The position numbers and the translations under genes were made by a program. The notes below the pieces were generated by a model. That model made no database searches. It worked only from the letters and a program-made list of their open reading frames with translations, and was not told where the DNA came from. Shown here in pieces: positions 56,014 to 64,000 of a DNA stretch of 64,000 bases (position 1 is the stretch's first letter; every line of letters starts with the position of its first letter). Location of the stretch: contig AP018280.1 of the NCBI GenBank assembly GCA_004296455.1, positions 4,154,001 through 4,218,000 of the forward strand. Direction: 5' to 3'. The DNA comes from Calothrix sp. NIES-4101. Lineage in GTDB: Bacteria; Cyanobacteriota; Cyanobacteriia; Cyanobacteriales; Nostocaceae.

Positions 56014-56613
56014 TTAATCACGGAGTATTATTTTTCTTTTGATACGTGTCAGAACACCTTCATTTTCTAATTGGGTGAGAGTACGCGATAATGCTTCAGG
56101 GCTGATACCGATATCGTTGGCAATCTCTTTCAAGGCTTGTTCTAAATGAAGAATTTTTTCGTTGGTAGGTACCATGACATGCAGGTAATGAAGGACGCGA
56201 TCGCGAGCCGAACGAATCCCCCGCAATTCCAGTAGTAATTTTGTGGAGTGCAATCGCCGTGCTAATTGTTCTGTAAAATTTCTAGATAAATTAAAATCTT
56301 TTTCCATAGAATTTAAAAATAACTCTTTGGGAAAATAAATTACTCTTGTGGAGCTTTCGGCAATAGCAGTACAAAGATATACTTCGCTATATAGTGCTAC
56401 TTCCGCAAAATACTCACCAGGTTTGACTGAATAGTGATTGACAGTGTTACCAGCTTCTGTATAGTGAATCAACTTGATACGACCAGATTCAACCATAAAA
56501 AGAGCTTTTGAAGGCTCGTTCTGACGAAAAAGAATCTCGGCATCGGCTAAATCATAATAGGTAATAGCAGTTTGTAGGTCTGCTGGTAATTTTTCTATTT
56601 GGAATTTATTCAT
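56014..56613 (-). CDS. Crp/Fnr-family transcription regulator
   Basis: 199 residues. Cyclic-nucleotide-binding-like beta barrel (ILFRQNEPSKALFMVESGRIKLIHYTEAGNTVNHYSVKPGEYFAEVALYSEVYLCTAIAES) and C-terminal winged helix (ANDIGISPEALSRTLTQLENEGVLTRIKRKIIL). The PGEYFAEVALY motif lacks the PGELFGExALxxxxRRAT Arg-Ser pattern that contacts cAMP, so the ligand is uncertain. It has no N-terminal Fe-S cysteines. Located inside the aquaporin/GMC gene set, it is the obvious candidate regulator of that set. Confidence 0.92.
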   Translation of the reverse strand: MNKFQIEKLPADLQTAITYYDLADAEILFRQNEPSKALFMVESGRIKLIHYTEAGNTVNHYSVKPGEYFAEVALYSEVYLCTAIAESSTRVIYFPKELFLNSMEKDFNLSRNFTEQLARRLHSTKLLLELRGIRSARDRVLHYLHVMVPTNEKILHLEQALKEIANDIGISPEALSRTLTQLENEGVLTRIKRKIILRD

Positions 56614-56667
56614 AAATCATTAATACCTGTTTGAACGTTAGTACCTTAAACTGCTATTTCGGACATA

Positions 56668-57510
56668 TTAAGGCATACCTTCAATCAAGCGATCGCCTTC
56701 ATCAATGACATTTTGACGATAACCGCAGCGAAAAATACAACGTTTATTATTGTGGTGATGTAATTTAGCGCAATGTACAGCCCTTTTACCTTTTAATTGC
56801 ACATATACCTCAGCAGCCAAGAGCATTCCTAAAAGTGGCGCAGTGAAATAAACCCAGATAGCTGTCCAATTCTGAGCAAGAATTGCCGATGCGAGGGTAC
56901 GAGCGGGATTCATACTCATCCCAGATAGGGGCGCTTCTAGGGTAATATAGGTTGTAATTAATACTGCTGCAAAAATCCCAGTCCAGCGTGACAGTTTCGG
57001 GATGTTTGATACAAATAGAATCATCAACATCATACCGAATGATATACTGAGTTCAGCAATAAATGCGATACCTACACCACCCATTCCGGGAACTGTAATC
57101 ATGTAATTTATAGAAGGGTCGGCGAGTCCTTCGGGAAGCTTGGCTGAGGCTTGCTCTAATAACTTTGTTGCTAACAATAATCCCAGTAATCCACCGAGGA
57201 ATTGAGCCAAAATGTAAAAAACTGCATCAGTAGGCTTAATTTTGCCCAGACGAAAGAAAGTAAAAGTAACAACCGGATTGATATGTGCGCCGGATTGCTT
57301 ACCCCAAGGAGAGTAAATAATTACGATCGCTGTTAATCCCATCGCCACCCCAATGATGAACCGTCGTAAAAGTGGTTCCGAAATCGCCTGTTGTATTGGT
57401 GAAGCGGGATGTTCTAGCAGTACAGTCACTACCGCAGCAGAAATCATAAAAATGCCCAATCCCGCAGCTTCCATAAAGTATTCAGGATAGTGACGGTATA
57501 AAGTATTCAT
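56668..57510 (-). CDS. MIP-family channel (aquaporin / glycerol facilitator)
   Basis: 280 residues from ATG 57510, which overlaps the SDR stop as TAATG and indicates coupled translation. Six helices and two half-helices with HINPVVTFTFF (NPV) and GMSMNPARTLASAI (NPA). It conducts water or small polyols across the membrane. The substrate cannot be fixed from these motifs. The C-terminal tail is His/Cys-rich (HCAKLHHHNNKRCIFRCGYRQ) and may bind metal, then repeats GDRLIEGMP. Its pairing with a glucose-dehydrogenase-like SDR suggests polyol or sugar-alcohol handling. Confidence 0.9.
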   Translation of the reverse strand: MNTLYRHYPEYFMEAAGLGIFMISAAVVTVLLEHPASPIQQAISEPLLRRFIIGVAMGLTAIVIIYSPWGKQSGAHINPVVTFTFFRLGKIKPTDAVFYILAQFLGGLLGLLLATKLLEQASAKLPEGLADPSINYMITVPGMGGVGIAFIAELSISFGMMLMILFVSNIPKLSRWTGIFAAVLITTYITLEAPLSGMSMNPARTLASAILAQNWTAIWVYFTAPLLGMLLAAEVYVQLKGKRAVHCAKLHHHNNKRCIFRCGYRQNVIDEGDRLIEGMP

Positions 57511-58307
57511 TACTGTTCCTGATAATTCCAAAGCAATCCACCATCTACAAAAAAGGTGCTACCTGTGATGTAATCTGCATCCGCAGAAGCCAAAAACGCT
57601 ACCATAGAGGCGATATCCTGGGGTTGACCGAGGCGACCAAGGGGAATATTCTGCAACAATGCACCTAATTTTTCTGGATTATTTAACAGCTTGGTATTAA
57701 TTGGAGTTGCGATCGCTCCGGGGGCAACGTTGTTAATAGTGATACCTAAAGCACCTAGCTCAACTGCCAAATTGCGAGTGAGCATTTTCATTCCACCTTT
57801 GCTGGTACAGTAAGCCGCAAAATTGGGAAATGGCAGTTCTTCATGCACCGAACTGATATTGATGATTTTTCCAGTCCGGTTGGTGGCAATTAAATGTTGA
57901 ACAAAGGCTTGAGTCGCAAAAAATACACCCTTTAAATTTACATTCATCACAGCATCGTAATCTGCCTCTGTAACTTCCCAAAAGGGTGCGTGTTTTTCAA
58001 TCCCAGCATTGTTTACCAGAATATCTAGCTTGCCAAAATGCTCAATACTTTCGGTAATTAACTGCTGCAATTCCGAAACGCTTCCCAAGTCTGCTTTAAT
58101 CGTAAAGCCATGAGATTTAGGACACTGAGCCATGTAACATTTTCCACCCACAGCTTCTACTTTTGCCAAGGTATCCTCAGCCCCTTCTGGATGGGAGCGA
58201 TAATTAATAATTACATTTGCACCCTCTTGGGCAAGACGCAAAACAATTCCCTGTCCAATTCCCTGACTGCTACCAGTCACTAAAGCAACTTTATCTTTAA
58301 GTTTCAT
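57510..58307 (-). CDS. Short-chain dehydrogenase (glucose 1-dehydrogenase-like)
   Basis: 265 residues. TGSSQGIGQGIVLRLA (cofactor loop), NNAG in ILVNNAGIEKHAP, INISSVHEELPFPNFAAYCTSKGGMKML (Ser, Tyr-Cys-Thr-Ser-Lys) and GRLGQPQDIASMVAFLASADADYITGSTFFVDGGL. It is closest in pattern to glucose 1-dehydrogenase-like NAD(P) enzymes. An insertion CYMAQCPKSHGFTIKADL of extra residues follows the second strand. It is the first gene of the minus-strand set and overlaps the aquaporin start by one base. Confidence 0.9.
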   Translation of the reverse strand: MKLKDKVALVTGSSQGIGQGIVLRLAQEGANVIINYRSHPEGAEDTLAKVEAVGGKCYMAQCPKSHGFTIKADLGSVSELQQLITESIEHFGKLDILVNNAGIEKHAPFWEVTEADYDAVMNVNLKGVFFATQAFVQHLIATNRTGKIINISSVHEELPFPNFAAYCTSKGGMKMLTRNLAVELGALGITINNVAPGAIATPINTKLLNNPEKLGALLQNIPLGRLGQPQDIASMVAFLASADADYITGSTFFVDGGLLWNYQEQ

Positions 58308-58375
58308 ACACTTTTTTTGTTAGTGGTTAGTTGTTTGCATGAAGTGTGTAGCAATCAAAAATCCACACACTGATA

Positions 58376-58879
58376 TTATCCATTGCTCAAATGGGCAGCT
58401 CCAAAGGTTGCATTAAATTTGCGGCACCAAATCACAGCAGATTTGTAATCAGCTAAATTAATATTTTGAGGAATCGCATAATTTTGAGCACCACTAAAAT
58501 TTTTGAGACGACCAAGAATGACGTAATCTCCTTTTTTCAAAGAGTAGGATGGTGGTTTAGTTGAAGCAATTACGTTATCCGAACGATGTAGAATTACAAC
58601 CAAATCTGGTCCGGCATTGGAAGTCTTAAATGACTTATCAAGCTCTAGAAAGGATTGAGCATTTTTTGTCGTAATGCTAGCTTTTCCTTGAGTTTTATGC
58701 TCCCCAGAAACAAAATTACCAATTTTCGTCACATTTGACTGCTTAGATTTGCTTAACTGGGCAACAGAATTAGTTTGTGTTTTCACTGCGGTAGAATTTT
58801 CACCAGAACGAACTGTTTTTGCACAGCTAACTACTAGAAGGGATGCGATACCAAGTGTTAATAAAACTTTAAAATTCAT
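58376..58879 (-). CDS. DM13-domain lipoprotein
   Basis: 167 residues. A lipobox LLVVSCAK near residue 19 marks an outer-leaflet or periplasmic lipoprotein. The linker is Ser/Thr/Lys-rich. The C-terminal domain reads GNFVSGEHKTQGKASI, LELDKSFKTSNAGPDLVVILHRS, YVILGRLKNFSGAQNYAIPQNINLADYKSAVIWCRKFNATFGAAHL, the electron-transfer DM13 domain with its conserved Cys (SAVIWCRKF). DM13 proteins are thought to take part in redox reactions, which fits the flavo/heme setting of this gene set. It is 68 bp upstream of the SDR. Confidence 0.88.
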   Translation of the reverse strand: MNFKVLLTLGIASLLVVSCAKTVRSGENSTAVKTQTNSVAQLSKSKQSNVTKIGNFVSGEHKTQGKASITTKNAQSFLELDKSFKTSNAGPDLVVILHRSDNVIASTKPPSYSLKKGDYVILGRLKNFSGAQNYAIPQNINLADYKSAVIWCRKFNATFGAAHLSNG

Positions 58880-59190
58880 GGTTTGAGATTCCTATGATTT
58901 AACTGTAATCAGGGATGTTATGTTTCTGTAATTCGACTTAAATTCATTGTGGCTTGAGTAATCAATTTGAAGATTATTAGATTCTAAGAGTTTTTGTATT
59001 TAATTCTGAGATTATCCTGCTCTAGTTTTTATGATTTTCTCAGCAAATTTTAAACTTATAGGTTTTATCCAAATATCTGCAAGCCCAGTAATGACAACAG
59101 GAGAGCGATCGCTTGCAGGTGGTAGAGATGAAACGGGTTGAGGACGGAAATTAAATAGTACTATTCTCTTGCGCGGATGTTACGCAATAC
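58880..59190. other. Non-coding boundary stretch
   Basis: A spacer of 311 bp between the divergent DM13 and small-ORF genes, with a HIP1 site at 59105. Presumably it contains the DM13 promoter. No RNA gene or repeat was recognised. Confidence 0.4.
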
Positions 59191-59373
59191 TTGATGTCAC
59201 TCATCACATCCTTTTTTGGTGATGGCTGTGTTTGCCTGCTTACCTTGGATGCACCAGAAGAAATTAAAATTACACCAAATCCTAACACTATGGTTACAGC
59301 GACCGTTGAAGGGGGAACCCTAAAGCAAGAGTTTAATCCTCTAGAAAATGCTGCGGAGTTCTTAAAAGATTAA
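59191..59373 (+). CDS. Possible small protein preceding the adaptor-like lipoprotein
   Basis: 60 residues, ending one base before the ATG of the next gene. LDAPEEIKITPNPNTMVTATVEGGTLKQEFNPLENAAEFLKD looks like real protein rather than shadow, yet has no family assignment and no clear leader. It may be the 3' part of a longer, decayed gene. Confidence 0.35.
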   Translation: MMSLITSFFGDGCVCLLTLDAPEEIKITPNPNTMVTATVEGGTLKQEFNPLENAAEFLKD

Positions 59374-59374
59374 T

Positions 59375-60112
59375 ATGTTACAGGTCATCAAATTCAAGCA
59401 AAAGGTTTGTAGTTTTGGGATGTTAGCGGTTATCGCAGTCCTGGGGTGTGGCTGTGAGGATAAACCAGTGTCAAAACAAGATGACGGTCAAGCTATTGCC
59501 GCAAATATTCCCGCAATTGCGCCAGTTTTTAAAATGCCAGAGCCAGAAGTGCAAAAGGGACGACAGTTTGAAATATCCCTGACTTTAGACCAACCGGAAG
59601 ATTTAAAAGTTAAACAGGGCGATCGCATCATGGCTGGTCAAATCATCGCCGAGCGGCAACCTACAGAACAGCAGCGTTTAACCCAGATTCAGTTAGTAGG
59701 ACAAATGAATGCGATCGCGCGTCCTCGTGAGGAAATATATTTAGTCCAAGCTAACCAGGAAGTAGAAATTGCCCAGGCTCAACTCAAAGCTTATAAGGAT
59801 TCATCGCCTTTTACCGATGCTGCCCCTGTTCCTATGTCCCGGTTGGTTAAAGAGCAAGAATTAGAAGCCCAACTCATTGCAACTGCAAATAAACGTAATG
59901 CGATCGCATATCAGCTAGAGATAGCCCGTCAGGAGTTATTGCAAAAACAGTCACAATTGCTACTCCAACTCAAAGCCCTTGATGCTGAAGCACAAAGGCT
60001 GAAGGTAAAATCTCCCTACACCGGAACTATCGGCAGGGTAAAGGCTCAACGCGGCTTCAATAATCAAATAGCAGTCACCTTGGTGATTGATGCTACGGAG
60101 ATAAAAAGGTAA
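59375..60112 (+). CDS. Lipoprotein resembling a periplasmic adaptor (HlyD-like) protein
   Basis: 245 residues. The lipobox VLGCGC at about residue 25-28 is followed by a biotinyl-lipoyl-like hairpin half (LTLDQPEDLKVKQGDRIMAGQIIAERQP), a long coiled-coil helix pair (QRLTQIQLVGQMNAI..., then NAIAYQLEIARQELLQKQSQLLLQLKALDAEAQRL) and the second half KVKSPYTGTIGRVKAQ. This is the layout of membrane fusion proteins but shorter, lacking most of the beta-barrel domain. No efflux pump or ATPase gene lies next to it. Related genes are known from cyanobacterial conjugative plasmids, so plasmid origin is possible. Confidence 0.6.
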   Translation: MLQVIKFKQKVCSFGMLAVIAVLGCGCEDKPVSKQDDGQAIAANIPAIAPVFKMPEPEVQKGRQFEISLTLDQPEDLKVKQGDRIMAGQIIAERQPTEQQRLTQIQLVGQMNAIARPREEIYLVQANQEVEIAQAQLKAYKDSSPFTDAAPVPMSRLVKEQELEAQLIATANKRNAIAYQLEIARQELLQKQSQLLLQLKALDAEAQRLKVKSPYTGTIGRVKAQRGFNNQIAVTLVIDATEIKR

Positions 60113-60351
60113 AACATTTAACTCAAATATTACTGGTACTGGAGCGATCGCGGGTGTGATTGCTCTTGCCGCTACACTTTTCCCAACTAAAAAAATCCGG
60201 TTCTGTGGGATGGATGCTACCAAAATGAATAAACCCACATTCCGCCTGATTTGGGAGAGGGAGCGATCGCCCAATCTAAAAAGCTAGTCGCAAAATTAAT
60301 ATTTATGACTTCTCAAATTATGGTATTTACGACTGTTTATGTGATGACGGT

Positions 60352-60627
60352 ATGACACAATGGCATCCAGCATTTTTAAAGCTCGGTAAAACATTAGATG
60401 AATGCGCCGCTAAGTATAGGGGTTTTTGTCGCAAGTACAAGCCTCAACCAAAAGCGGAGAAACGAAGTCATTGGGGTAGCCATTTGCTAGCCGGAATACA
60501 AATGTCAAAGAAAAAATCAACTAGTAAGTCATCTCCCGGGCAACTACCTTTATCGGAAAACCCCGATGTAAAAGCTGTTGCAGAAAAGTTTGTAAATACA
60601 AACGGTTACAGCACAGAATTTGGGTAA
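60352..60627 (+). pseudogene. Possible C-terminal fragment of a transposon-related protein
   Basis: The 91 residues begin MTQWHPAFLKLGKTLDECAAKYRGFCRKYKP and go on to WGSHLLAG. W-H-P-x-x-L-x-L-G-x-T-x-x-x-x-x-x-Y-R is reminiscent of the C-terminal part of REP-associated Y1 transposase-like proteins. The catalytic HUH part is absent. Identification is weak and the frame may be only a remnant. Confidence 0.3.
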
Positions 60628-60974
60628 ATTTGCTAATATTAAATTGGTTTCTCTCCCGAATTTCCGAAACACCCACACAGAGCGCGGTTAATAGAGAAAA
60701 GTGAGTAGGGAGAGAAACAGCGCTAAAAGGATCTTGTGGCGTGTTCGACATCAAAAAACAAAGGCTCGCTTTGATGCGATGCTGGAGTAACTGTAGTTTT
60801 TGCAGTTTGCTTCAATTTATCACGTTTGATAATATGTGGTAAAACTTTTTGATGCACGAATACGCCCAAAACAAAGTTAATGTGCGATTTGTAGCATTAA
60901 AACGCATCACTTCAAGGCAGCCTCCAACGTACTTACATGGAGGTAACAATGCTACAGACCGAGAACAATGTATT

Positions 60975-61016
60975 AACCCCAAGCTGGTTCGTTTCTTGCG
61001 ATCGCGGCTTGGGGTT
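60975..61016 (+). terminator. Strong hairpin in a gene-poor stretch
   Basis: AACCCCAAGC (60975-60984) and GCTTGGGGTT (61007-61016) pair perfectly over 10 bp, followed by TGTTGTTTTG. A second hairpin CGCCTGG/CCAGGCG lies at 61054-61074. The region 60628-61107 has no convincing gene, so these hairpins may mark the end of a lost gene or a small RNA. Confidence 0.45.
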
Positions 61017-61107
61017 TGTTGTTTTGATTCGTAAAAACTCGTTCCCAGAAAAACGCCTGGTATTTCTCCAGGCGAATCATTATATATTCACTTCCATCTT
61101 ACCTATG

Positions 61108-61284
61108 TCTGAGATCAAAAAAAGTGCAAAACCGCTTCCTCAAAAACCAAAGCGTCAAAATTCCCAACTTTGGAAACTACGTCAGTTCTGCAAGTTCTGG
61201 CAACCAGTAGTAGTATTTGCCACTGCGATACTCATGTTCTTACTGAAGTTGATTTTGATGCTATGGCGGGAATTTCAGTCCTAA
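61108..61284 (+). CDS. Possible small membrane protein
   Basis: 58 residues from ATG 61108: a basic N-terminal half (MSEIKKSAKPLPQKPKRQN) followed by one hydrophobic helix (WQPVVVFATAILMFLLKLILMLW). The layout resembles a tail-anchored small protein. No family is recognised, and a longer start at 60937 overlaps the hairpin region and is less likely. The following 61285-61539 (255 bp) is rich in HIP1 sites and has no gene. Confidence 0.35.
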   Translation, partial: SEIKKSAKPLPQKPKRQNSQLWKLRQFCKFWQPVVVFATAILMFLLKLILMLWREFQS

Positions 61285-61539
61285 CTAAGTCTGCATGATT
61301 TAGGGCGATCGCTTGGCAAGTCAGGTGCTACCACACCAATGCTGGGCGATCGCTTCTTTCCCCCAGAACCAAAAAATCGCCTGACTGCGATCGCACAACC
61401 CAAAATATTACCCCAAACAAAAAGCGCCCCTCAAAGGAGAGACGCTGATAAAGCGATAGCTTGAAAACAATATCGTCGTCTTAGCAAAGATTATGAATAT
61501 CTCCCTGAAATGAGTGAGGCTGCTATATATGCTGTTATC

Positions 61540-62279
61540 TCACATCTTGCACCTGGAAATATAAATGTCAAAACCACAACTACGTGCAAGGGTAGTTAGT
61601 CGTTCAATATCAAGTAAAAGAAGATACACAACTAGTTTTGGGAAAATAGATTCTCTTGCTGTTTGTGCAGCTTGTCCCCAATCAGGTGGGGATGCTGGCT
61701 GAGTATGCAGATAACTCCAATGAGCGATGAGATAAGCAGTGAGAGAAAGAATTAGCCAGCGATACATACCCTTGAGAGTACCTTGACCCTTCCCTTCGGG
61801 TTCGCCAGTTCGACGGGACGGAAACCGACACCGCCGACTGGACTCACCAAAACGATGCAAACCAAAGCGATGTTTGGCAGTTTTAAACCAACCTTCAATC
61901 TGCCAACGACGCTTACCCCACCACTTAAGAGTAGAAGCTTTAATCGGTCGAGTAGACAAAACAAAACGTTTTTCTAACTTACCGTTATCACGTTTCAAGT
62001 AATACCAAGATATAGTAATACCAATTCACAATTCGCAATTCGCAATTCGCAATTAAAAAACTTAGATGCAGCAAAGCTTTCAGGATTTACATCTGTATCA
62101 TGTTTTTCGTGAAATGGTATAACAGGAAATTTCAAACCAACTAAAATAACTTGTTGCCCTTGTTGGTGTAAATGGCGTAAAACTCTGCCATCAGACAACT
62201 TACGACTAATAGCTACGCCTGTAATAGCATGATATTTAAGGCGACGGACACCTTCAAGGAATTCGACACTGCCAAAGGA
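61540..62279 (-). pseudogene. IS4-like transposase, copy 2, N-terminus missing
   Basis: Contains the C-terminal region with its natural end (KLVVYLLLLDIERLTTLARSCGFDIYISRCKM, stop at 61540), the catalytic QIEGWFKTAKHRFGLHRFGE, and upstream the 103-bp insert at 62018-62120, which breaks the frame. Homology with copy 1 (46094-46756) ends abruptly at about 62279 inside the LADTAFGS-coding region. The first two thirds of the gene, including both catalytic Asp codons, are absent. Only a handful of base differences separate the two copies. Confidence 0.85.
62018..62120. repeat. 103-bp repeat, second copy
   Basis: Same ends (ATACCAATTCAC at 62018-62029; GTGAAATGGTAT at 62109-62120) and same interior as the repeat at 46494-46596, at the same place in the transposase gene. 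It was therefore part of the IS before the two copies separated. Confidence 0.75.
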
Positions 62280-62349
62280 TTAGTAAGCTGAATAGCAAAT
62301 GTATTTATGTTAGCGAAATAACTTGCGATCACAAATTATTTTCCTTGTA

Positions 62350-63384
62350 TATAGCGTTTCTCAGTCTGATGAGGTACGATATTTAATCAGGTAGTGCATC
62401 TGGTAAAAATTCTAAATGAAACCATACTCAATTGACTTACGCCAGAAGATAGTTGATACCTATCTCGAAGATAAAATATCACAACGCGAGCTTGCAACTC
62501 GATTTAAAGTTGCTTTAAGCTTTGTTCAAAAAATACTCAAACAATATCGAGAAACAGGAAATATTGCTCCGAAAGTGAGGGAAGAACAAACTCCACCGAA
62601 ATTAAACGAACAGCAATTAAAAATTCTTGAAGAAATTGTAGAAGCAAATAATGATGCTACGTTGGCAGAAATTCGTATTTCTTTAGAACAAAAAACAGGT
62701 GTTCTTATCGGTCGCTCAACAGTCGATAGAATGTTAAAGAAGATAGGCATCACGGTTAAAAAAAAACATTGCACGCTTCGGAAAAAGAAACTGAAAGAGT
62801 TCAGAAGTTAAGAGTAGAGTTTTGGTTAAGAATTCAAGCCATTTTGCCTGAAAACCTTATATTTATTGATGAAGCAGGTGTTAATTTGTCTTTAATAAGA
62901 AAAAATGCTCGTGCCCGTAAAGGAAAAAGGGCGTATAGTAAACGTCCCCATAAACGTAGCAAAAATGTTTCTTTAATTGGTGCAATAGGTATGAGAGGTC
63001 TCATTGCTCAATATAGTATTTTGGGTGCAACTGATGGATTAACATTTGAAGCTTTTATTTCTCAAAAATTAGTCCCAAAACTTTGGAAGGGTGCTTGTGT
63101 TGTTATGGATAATTGCTCTATTCATCTAGGTAAAGATATTGAGAAATTGATTGAAGATGCAGGAGCTATATTAATTTATTTACCACCATACTCTCCTGAG
63201 TTTTCACCAATTGAAAATTGCTGGTCAAAAATTAAAGAGACACTACGTTCTATTGGTGCCCGAACTTACCTAGATTTGGCACAAGCTATTGAAATAGCTT
63301 TTAATAAAGTCTCTTTAAATGAAATTCGTAATTGGTTTACTCATTGCTGTTACTGTACCTCACTAGCATAGGAAACGCTATAAT
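62350..63384 (+). mobile_element. IS630-family insertion sequence
   Basis: The left end TATAGCGTTTCTCAGTCTGA continuing TGAGGTAC (62350-62377) matches the complement of the right end GTACCTC...GAAACGCTATA (63357-63384), conserved most at the outer 11 and inner 8 bases. TA dinucleotides at the borders fit the TA target of IS630. It lies 46 bp upstream of the methyltransferase gene and next to the cut end of the IS4-like copy 2. Confidence 0.85.
62416..63371 (+). CDS. IS630 transposase encoded in two overlapping frames
   Basis: The first frame (62416-62811, 131 residues) carries the helix-turn-helix part MKPYSIDLRQKIVDTYLEDKISQRELATRFKV and GRSTVDRMLKKIGITVKKK. The second (62769-63371) carries the DDE core with FIDEAGVNLSL, VVMDNCSIHLG and YLPPYSPEFSPIENCWSKIKETLR. 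They overlap at a run of nine A (62758-62766). A -1 shift there reads VKKKTLHASEKETERVQ, the expected continuous protein. This can be programmed frameshifting or transcript slippage, or a single-base loss. Confidence 0.88.
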
Positions 63385-63430
63385 TTCCTAATGAAATAAT
63401 TATAAATAAAATTTACAGTTGTTAAACAAA

Positions 63431-64000
63431 ATGAATAAAAATAATTATTATGACAAAATTTCCCAGATTTATGATCAAACACGTTGGTTGACAGAATCTG
63501 TAGCAGCAGAAGTTGCAGATTTTATGATCAAGCTTGTATCTGCAACACCTAAAACATCTTTTTTAGAACCTGGAGTTGGAACTGGATTAAATGTTATTCC
63601 TTTAGTCAAGCGTGGTTATTCGGTGACAGGGATTGATATTTCTGAACAGATGCTAAATCAGTTTCGGCAGAAGTTAAACGGAACTCCTGAAAACTTGACA
63701 CTAGTTCATGCAGATGCTTCTCAGTTACCATTTGAGAATGGCAGCTTTGACGTTGTATTAACCGTGCATATGCTGCATACTGTTAGCGATCGCCAAATAT
63801 TTTTAAATGAAATTGATCGAGTTTTGAAACCAAAAGGCTTTTTTCTCAATTGTCAGTGGATTACCCCACCAGCGAGAAGGGAATTTGAAGCCCATTTTCG
63901 AGCAATACAATCTAAATATGAGTCTAAACACAGTAATTCTGCACCAGAATCTAAATCCCCAGTTCATGCAATAGAGGAAGTCGATTTAGAGCAATATTTA
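63431..64000 (+). CDS. Class I SAM-dependent methyltransferase (3' end outside window)
   Basis: 190 codons are visible from ATG 63431. The start is YYDKISQIYDQTRWL, motif I SFLEPGVGTGLNVIPLVKRGY, post-I TGIDISEQML, motif II FDVVLTVHMLHTVSD and DRVLKPKGFFLNCQW are those of UbiE/Methyltransf_11-type enzymes. The substrate is unknown. The IS630 right end is 46 bp upstream, so the native promoter may be displaced or replaced by the IS. The frame is open at the right edge. Confidence 0.88.
   Translation, partial: MNKNNYYDKISQIYDQTRWLTESVAAEVADFMIKLVSATPKTSFLEPGVGTGLNVIPLVKRGYSVTGIDISEQMLNQFRQKLNGTPENLTLVHADASQLPFENGSFDVVLTVHMLHTVSDRQIFLNEIDRVLKPKGFFLNCQWITPPARREFEAHFRAIQSKYESKHSNSAPESKSPVHAIEEVDLEQYL

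Noticed and set aside
1-64000. CRISPR array, tRNA or rRNA genes
   Set aside because: No regularly spaced direct repeats with unique spacers and no tRNA cloverleaf or rRNA sequence were recognised by reading the window.

Overview
The window comes from a heterocyst-forming filamentous cyanobacterium (order Nostocales). The evidence is a nifK gene and pieces of nifD in cyanobacterial order, a XisA-type recombinase beside the 11-bp nifD core sequence, abundant HIP1 octamers (GCGATCGC), tandem heptamer-type repeats, and many families typical of Nostoc relatives (carotenoid oxygenase, DUF4079, DUF3611, DUF1206). No species is claimed. DNA is AT-rich. Insertion sequences and truncated genes are frequent, so the region has been heavily rearranged.

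Layout. 1-4.4 kb: tail of a desaturase-like gene, hisC, chrA and an aldo/keto reductase. 4.46-10.86 kb: a dismembered nif locus on the minus strand. It has nifK lacking its last ~85 codons, the last 45 codons of nifD, a 4.74-kb nifD excision element bounded by direct copies of CGGAGTAATCC and carrying xisA plus a complete second-type EF-G gene, and then only 48 bp of upstream nifD before a second break. Excision would restore the NifD frame across the core, but the 5' part of nifD and the 3' part of nifK are not in the window. 11-16.5 kb: small secreted and enzyme-like proteins, a Tat-type lipoxygenase with unusual iron-ligand positions, and a glutathione S-transferase. 17-25.6 kb: IS elements (ISAs1, an IS4-like element with 16-bp ends, IS701) mixed with membrane proteins and decayed genes. 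25.7-34.3 kb: lipoprotein, DUF3611, two-component signalling genes (single-domain regulator, DUF4118/PAS histidine kinase, multi-receiver OmpR-type regulator with HPt) and an AI-2E family transporter.

35.1-40.3 kb is a compact minus-strand run of five membrane proteins (DUF389, voltage-gated-like channel, MscS, DUF2254, YjdF/DUF2238-like), plausibly one envelope or ion-stress operon. 40.6-48.3 kb holds a carotenoid oxygenase among truncated or chimeric genes (methyltransferase stump, peroxiredoxin/old-yellow-enzyme fusion, SDR and LysR without N-termini), IS5-like copies, a 178-bp MITE with 11-bp target duplication, and an IS4-like transposase copy. 48.4-58.9 kb is a long minus-strand gene set: glucose-dehydrogenase-like SDR, aquaporin (joined by TAATG), Crp regulator, small secreted protein with a decayed tandem copy, DUF4079, membrane flavo-[2Fe-2S] reductase, GMC oxidoreductase and a large MGH1-like glycosidase. 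These could form a sugar/polyol uptake, hydrolysis and oxidation pathway with membrane electron transfer. 59-64 kb contains a lipoprotein resembling an adaptor protein, transposon debris, a second copy of the IS4-like transposase, an IS630 element with an A9 frameshift site, and the start of a SAM methyltransferase that runs off the window.

The main items for follow-up are the small nifD element carrying an EF-G paralogue, the 48-bp nifD micro-fragment with a second breakpoint, and the GMC/DUF4079/flavo-ferredoxin gene set.
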